The notes under the pieces are model-generated. The model was not told the origin of the DNA. It made no database searches and was given only the letters and a program-made list of their open reading frames with translations. From NCBI RefSeq assembly GCF_016909575.1, contig NZ_JAFBGA010000003.1, positions 124,001 through 188,000 on the forward strand: DNA of 64,000 bases. Direction: 5' to 3'. Of this stretch, positions 60,465 to 64,000 are shown piece after piece. Source of the stretch: Streptomyces sp. HB132 (GTDB lineage Bacteria; Actinomycetota; Actinomycetes; Streptomycetales; Streptomycetaceae). The number at the start of each line of letters is the position of its first letter. Positions within the stretch are counted from its first letter, which is position 1. The position numbers and the translations under genes are program-made.

Positions 60465-60549
60465 ACCCGCCACAACGTCCGGGCGCGGGACGGCGTTCCC
60501 CCCTTGGTTTCCGTCCGGCTCGGCCTGGGGTCATGCTGGAGGGGAGGCG

Positions 60550-60834
60550 ATGGTGATGGTGATGCGTACCGGAAGTGAACCGTCCACCGCACGCAGTCCC
60601 CTGCGGATGCGACTCTGGCTGAGCGTCTGGGGCATGCTCTGGGCCGTGCTCGGCCTGGTGGCCTTCGCGGCGACCGGACGCGTCGGCTGGGCGACCGCCT
60701 GCGGGGTGCTGCTGGTCGTCACGATCACGGACCTCTGCGTCGTCGTCCACCACATGCGGCAGGGCCCGCACTATCAGCCGGGCCGCGACGTCCCTCCGTA
60801 CGAACCCGACCGGGGCGGGCGGCGGCGCCGCTAG
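60550..60834 (+). CDS. Small membrane protein (DUF6343-like)
   Basis: A 94-residue protein with two membrane helices (LWLSVWGMLWAVLGLVAFAA and WATACGVLLVVTITDLCVVV) and a polar, Arg-rich C-terminus. The N-terminal SPLRMRL block resembles a small streptomycete family I remember as DUF6343. GGAGGGGAGG precedes the ATG; downstream ATGs at 60556 and 60562 are alternatives. Function unknown. Confidence 0.75.
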   Translation: MVMVMRTGSEPSTARSPLRMRLWLSVWGMLWAVLGLVAFAATGRVGWATACGVLLVVTITDLCVVVHHMRQGPHYQPGRDVPPYEPDRGGRRRR

Positions 60835-60868
60835 GGCCCTTCGCCCGGCCCCCGGGCTCAGCGCGGTC

Positions 60869-60898
60869 CGGACGAGAGGCGCTGGGGGCTCTCGTCCG
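60869..60898. terminator. Bidirectional terminator
   Basis: Perfect 10-bp stem (60869-60878 with 60889-60898) and a 10-base loop, between the convergent small membrane protein and TPR genes. Confidence 0.65.
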
Positions 60899-61267
60899 TC
60901 AGGGGCGGTCGTCGAAGCGGGCGGCCTGCAGGTACTCCGGCTTCGGGTCGAGGGCGGCGGCCAGCCGGAAGTGGCGGGTGGCCTGCTCGGGCCTGCCGGC
61001 GCGCTGGAAGGTGCGGGCCAGCGCGAAGTGCGCGAAGGCGTTGTCCGGCTCGCGCTCCAGGACCAGCTCGAACTCGAGCTCGGCCGGACGCAGTTGGGCG
61101 GCGGCGAAGAAGGCCCGGGCCCGCAGCAGCCGGGCCGCCGTGTTCTCCGGGTGCGCTGCGATCACCGAGTCGAGCAGCTTGACCGCACCCCGTGGATCCC
61201 GTGCTGCGAGCAGTTGCTCCGCCGCGCGGAAGTCGATGACATGCGTTTCCGGGTTGCTCTCTGGCAC
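60899..61267 (-). CDS. Tetratricopeptide repeat protein
   Basis: A 122-residue soluble protein made of about three TPR units (AAEQLLAARDPRGAVKLLDSV, ENTAARLLRARAFFAAAQLRPAELE, NAFAHFALARTFQRAGRPEQATRHF). It probably serves as a small protein-binding scaffold. The GTG at 61267 is the start. It follows coaE on the same strand with 71 bases between; the partner is unknown. Confidence 0.88.
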   Translation of the reverse strand: MPESNPETHVIDFRAAEQLLAARDPRGAVKLLDSVIAAHPENTAARLLRARAFFAAAQLRPAELEFELVLEREPDNAFAHFALARTFQRAGRPEQATRHFRLAAALDPKPEYLQAARFDDRP

Positions 61268-61338
61268 GGCCCTATCCTTCCCCTCGCTCTCCGCTCCTGA
61301 ACATCGGTCCGGGCGCCCGTATTCCGGCGGTCGCGGGG

Positions 61339-61941
61339 TCAGCCGGCGGCGGCCCGTGCGGTGAGCTCCGACCAGACCTCGCGGACCTGGGGCTCCAGGT
61401 CCTCCAGCGGACCGTCGTTGTCGATGACGAGATCGGCGACGGCCAGCCGCTCCTCGCGCGAGGCCTGCGCCGCCATCCGGGCGCGGGCATCGGACTCCGT
61501 CATGCGGCGCAGGCGTACGAGGCGGTCGAGCTGGGTCGCGGGCTTCGCGTCGATGACCACGACCAGGTCGTACAGCGGGGCGAGGCCGTTCTCCGTAAGG
61601 AGCGGGACGTCGTGGACGACCACCGCGCCCGGCCCGGCGGCCCGCTCCAGCTCGGCCGAACGCGCCCCGACGAGCGGGTGGACGATGGCGTTGAGCGCAG
61701 CCAGGCGCGCGGGGTCGGCGAAGACGATCGAGCCGAGCGCGGGACGGTCGAGGGAGCCGTCGGGGGTGAGGATCCTGGGGCCGAACATCTCGACGACGGC
61801 AGTGAGCCCGGGAGTGCCGGGTTCGACCACCTCGCGGGCGATCCGGTCCGCGTCGATCAGTACGGCTCCGTAGCGTGCGAGCAGCCGTGACACTTCGCTC
61901 TTGCCGGCGCCGATCCCGCCGGTCAGGCCCACTTTCAGCAT
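61339..61941 (-). CDS. coaE: Dephospho-CoA kinase
   Basis: A 200-residue kinase for the last step of coenzyme A synthesis. The P-loop is GGIGAGKS (residues 8-15), the [17 protein letters not shown] block binds dephospho-CoA, and [26 protein letters not shown] is the lid region. It lacks the C-terminal GrpB domain found in mycobacterial CoaE. The start is leaderless, with TAGGCT six bases upstream. Confidence 0.96.
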   Translation of the reverse strand: MLKVGLTGGIGAGKSEVSRLLARYGAVLIDADRIAREVVEPGTPGLTAVVEMFGPRILTPDGSLDRPALGSIVFADPARLAALNAIVHPLVGARSAELERAAGPGAVVVHDVPLLTENGLAPLYDLVVVIDAKPATQLDRLVRLRRMTESDARARMAAQASREERLAVADLVIDNDGPLEDLEPQVREVWSELTARAAAG

Positions 61942-61947
61942 GGGCCG

Positions 61948-61953
61948 AGCCTA
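61948..61953 (-). promoter_or_regulatory. -10 hexamer TAGGCT of a leaderless coaE promoter
   Basis: TAGGCT on the minus strand ends 6 bases before the coaE ATG. Confidence 0.55.
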
Positions 61954-62158
61954 ACGAACGGCAGACCGGTGATCTCCCGCGGGCGCACGGCGATCCCCTG
62001 TGGGTGCATGACGGGGGCCACGCGCCCCCGCCGAGCGGCCGGAAGGACCCGGCAGGCCCGGCGGGCGAGTACCCCGCACCGTGCGGCCCACCGCGCCCGG
62101 CTCCGCGCCCAGGTCCGCCTGGGACGGGGCCGCCCCGGGCTGCCCGGCCCCCGCCCCT

Positions 62159-63097
62159 TCAGGAATCGCCCTCCCGCTCCGCGAGGAAGCGCTCGAACTC
62201 GAGGCCGATCTCGTCCGCCGAGGGCAGATCGACCGACTCGGCGACCAGGTTCCCCCGGGTCTCGGAACCCGCGAGGGCGTCGTACTGGTGCTCCAGCCCC
62301 TCGACGAGCGAGACGAGCTCCTCGTCACCCTGGCCGACCTGCCGGTCGATCTCGGTCTGGGTGCGGTGCGCCTCCGTGCGCAGCGTGTGCGCGACGCTCG
62401 GCAGGACCAGTCCGGTCGCCGCTGTGATCGCCTCCAGGGCGGTGAGCGCGGCGTCCGGGTAGGCCGACCTGGCGACGTAGTGCGGCACATGGGCGGCGAC
62501 ACCGAGGACGTCGTGACCCGCCTCCATGAGCCGGTACTCCACGAGTGCCTCGGCCGAACCGGGCACCTGCGCCTCGTCGAAGGGGCTGCGGTGTCCGGGC
62601 ATCAGGTCGGTGCGGTTGCCGTGCGGCGTGAGGCCGACGGGGCGGGTGTGCGGGACGCCCATGGGGATGCCGTGGAAGCTGACGGCGAGGCGGACACCGA
62701 GCCGCTCCACGACCTGCTCCACGGCGGCGGCGAACCTCTCCCACTCGACGTCGGGCTCCGGACCGGAGAGGAGCAGGAAGGGGGCCCCGGTGGCGTCCTG
62801 GACGACCTTCACCTCCAGGGTGGGCGATTCGAACCCCGACCACCGGTCACGCTTGAAGGTCAGCAGCGGGCGGCGCGCCCGGTAGTCGACGAGCCGGTCG
62901 TGGTCGAAGCGGACCACGGTCTGGTGGGGCAGCGTCTCGAGCAGGCCGTCGATGATCTGCTCACCGGTCTCGCCCGCGTCGATGTACCCGTCGAAGTGGT
63001 AGAGCATGACCAGGCCGGCCGACTCCTGGGCGAGCGCCATGTCGACGACGGCCAGGCCCTTGGGCTCCCATTCGTACAAACTCTGCGGATCAGGCAC
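62159..63097 (-). CDS. PAC2-family protein
   Basis: A 312-residue member of the PAC2 (proteasome assembly chaperone) family that is conserved in actinobacteria. Blocks are [35 protein letters not shown] and [21 protein letters not shown]. The C-terminal third is helical ([22 protein letters not shown]). Actinobacteria have a 20S proteasome, so a role in assembly is possible, but the function is unproven. The GTG at 63097 has GGAGCGG upstream; the frame is open further but the extension is in non-coding sequence. Confidence 0.88.
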   Translation of the reverse strand: MPDPQSLYEWEPKGLAVVDMALAQESAGLVMLYHFDGYIDAGETGEQIIDGLLETLPHQTVVRFDHDRLVDYRARRPLLTFKRDRWSGFESPTLEVKVVQDATGAPFLLLSGPEPDVEWERFAAAVEQVVERLGVRLAVSFHGIPMGVPHTRPVGLTPHGNRTDLMPGHRSPFDEAQVPGSAEALVEYRLMEAGHDVLGVAAHVPHYVARSAYPDAALTALEAITAATGLVLPSVAHTLRTEAHRTQTEIDRQVGQGDEELVSLVEGLEHQYDALAGSETRGNLVAESVDLPSADEIGLEFERFLAEREGDS

Positions 63098-63448
63098 GGT
63101 TACCGCTCCTCCTCGTGTTCCTGGACAAGAACACCCCGCCCGGCTGCGGCATTCCCGCCCGCTCCCCCGCCGTCGCGCGAGGACACGGCCGTGCTGCGGC
63201 CTCCGCCCTCCGGGCGGAGGCGAACGCCGCGTGCTGCCCGGCGGCCGGCATGGCCCAAGGTGGTCACCTGCGAAGTGCTCATGCCCGGCTGCGCTGTTGA
63301 GTGGTTCGGCGTTCGTGTACGGGCTGCCGCCGTAGGCCGCACGCTTCTTCGGTCCGGGCATGAGTGAGGCCCGCCCCCCGCGAAGGGGGACGGGCCTCAC
63401 CTACAGCTCCACAGCTACTGCAGCCGATGAGCGGCTGGGGTCAGAGCG
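63098..63448. other. Region between the PAC2 gene and rpsA
   Basis: 351 bases without a supported gene. It holds the rpsA terminator (63364-63400), a perfect 10-bp hairpin (63199-63208 with 63212-63221) and a long-range inverted repeat CTCATGCCCGG/CCGGGCATGAG (63278-63288 and 63354-63364). A weak minus-strand frame starting [12 protein letters not shown] lacks a ribosome site and loses codon bias quickly. Confidence 0.6.
63364..63400 (-). terminator. Terminator after rpsA
   Basis: Sixteen-base arms (63364-63379 and 63385-63400) with one C-A mismatch and a 5-base loop, about 50 bases past the rpsA stop. Confidence 0.7.
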
Positions 63449-64000
63449 TCAGCTCTGGCCGCCGGCCAGCTTCTCGCGCAGGGCGGCCAGGGCCTCGTCC
63501 GACGCCAGGGCGCCGGAGTTGTCCGCGGACTCCGAGGAGTACGAGCCGCCGCCGCCACCGCCACCGCTGCCGCCGGAGGCAGCCGGGGCAGCGCCGGCCG
63601 GGGCGGCAGCGCCCTCGGCAGCGGCAGCCTCGTCGGCCTCGCGGGACTTGATGACCTGGGCCTGGTGCTGCTCGAAGCGCTGCTGCGCCTCGGCGTACTG
63701 CGTCTCCCAGACCTCACGCTGCGACTCGAAGCCCTCGAGCCAGTCGTTGGTCTCGGGGTCGAAGCCCTCGGGGTAGATGTAGTTGCCCTGGTCGTCGTAC
63801 GACGCGGCCATGCCGTACAGCGTCGGGTCGAACTCGACCGAGGCCGGGTCGCCGCCGAAGGCCTCGTTGGCCTGCTTCAGCGAGAGGCTGATGCGACGGC
63901 GCTCGAGGTCGATGTCGATGACCTTGACGAAGATCTCGTCGTTGACCTGGACGACCTGCTCCGGGATCTCCACGTGGCGCTCGGCCAGCTCGGAGATGTG
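63449..64000 (-). CDS. rpsA: 30S ribosomal protein S1, 3' portion
   Basis: The visible 183 residues are the C-terminal end; the gene continues past the right edge. The first part (HISELAERHVEIPEQVVQV and VNDEIFVKVIDIDLERRRISLSLKQ) is the end of the last S1 RNA-binding domain. The remaining tail has YIYPEGFDPETNDWLEGFESQREVWETQYAEAQQRFEQH, then a low-complexity Ala/Gly/Pro stretch with a run of glycines, and a final helix ASDEALAALREKLAGG. This tail is typical of actinobacterial S1. Confidence 0.95.
   Translation of the reverse strand, partial: HISELAERHVEIPEQVVQVNDEIFVKVIDIDLERRRISLSLKQANEAFGGDPASVEFDPTLYGMAASYDDQGNYIYPEGFDPETNDWLEGFESQREVWETQYAEAQQRFEQHQAQVIKSREADEAAAAEGAAAPAGAAPAASGGSGGGGGGGSYSSESADNSGALASDEALAALREKLAGGQS

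Noticed and set aside
63180..63370. Small minus-strand gene starting [12 protein letters not shown]
   Set aside because: No ribosome-binding site, codon bias falls away after about 25 codons, and the frame runs into the PAC2 gene.

Overview
The window is about 70% G+C with strong third-position G/C bias. It is a stretch of Streptomyces (or very close relative) core chromosome. It carries the sporulation regulator whiA in its usual uvrC-rapZ-yvcK-whiA operon, an actinobacterial suf operon led by sufR, opcA next to zwf, a mycothiol-type maleylpyruvate isomerase fold protein, an RbpA-family protein, and many leaderless genes. As far as I recall, the gene order from sufB through tkt, zwf, gap, whiA, uvrA, uvrB, coaE and rpsA matches the S. 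coelicolor chromosome. No tRNA, rRNA, insertion sequence, phage or CRISPR array was seen.

Layout. 1-0.84 kb: 3' end of a membrane protein gene. 0.95-7.5 kb (minus): sufR-sufB-sufD-Rieske ferredoxin-sufC-sufS-sufU-sufT, mostly translationally coupled, with a SufR box at the sufR start. 7.8-12.6 kb: a two-gene ABC exporter, heme A synthase ctaA, two small unknowns and heme O synthase ctaB. 12.9-19.5 kb (plus): the pentose phosphate operon tkt-tal-zwf-opcA-pgl, ended by a 20-bp perfect hairpin. 19.6-27.3 kb (minus): two PH-domain membrane proteins, pgi, an RbpA-like protein, secG, tpiA, pgk and gap. 28.0-33.2 kb (minus): uvrC-rapZ-yvcK-whiA. 33.3-39.5 kb: an exported Rieske protein, uvrA, a mycothiol-dependent-type enzyme, a metallo-beta-lactamase-fold hydrolase and terC behind a probable manganese riboswitch. 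39.8-44.7 kb: a TerD/FtsK-like fusion, terD and uvrB. 44.8-61.3 kb is more accessory: MHYT membrane sensor, glycerophosphodiesterase, DNA methyltransferase repair protein, MFS exporter, uridine-kinase-like protein, cupin, HxlR regulator with its divergent aminotransferase and C39-like peptidase, a DUF3574 pseudogene, SNF2 helicase plus SWIM protein, slipin, lipoprotein, SAM methyltransferase and small proteins. 61.3-64 kb: coaE, a PAC2 protein and the 3' end of rpsA.

How the genes work together. The suf genes make and deliver Fe-S clusters, and SufR probably senses cluster supply and represses its own operon. ctaA and ctaB supply heme A for cytochrome oxidase. The two sugar blocks cover the oxidative and non-oxidative pentose phosphate pathway and the triose half of glycolysis, so NADPH and precursor supply are clustered. 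uvrA, uvrB and uvrC, three separate loci here, make the excision-repair nuclease. TerC and the TerD proteins form a metal/stress module.

The most interesting non-coding signals are: the SufR box, iron-box-like dyad and 20-bp palindrome stacked upstream of sufR; the candidate Mn riboswitch of terC; three interlocked inverted repeats in the HxlR/aminotransferase promoter; and at least nine genes whose start codon sits 6-8 bases after a -10 hexamer. The most interesting coding signals are the TerD protein fused to a decayed FtsK-like ATPase domain, the repeat-bearing insert in UvrC, and the twice-frameshifted DUF3574 relic.
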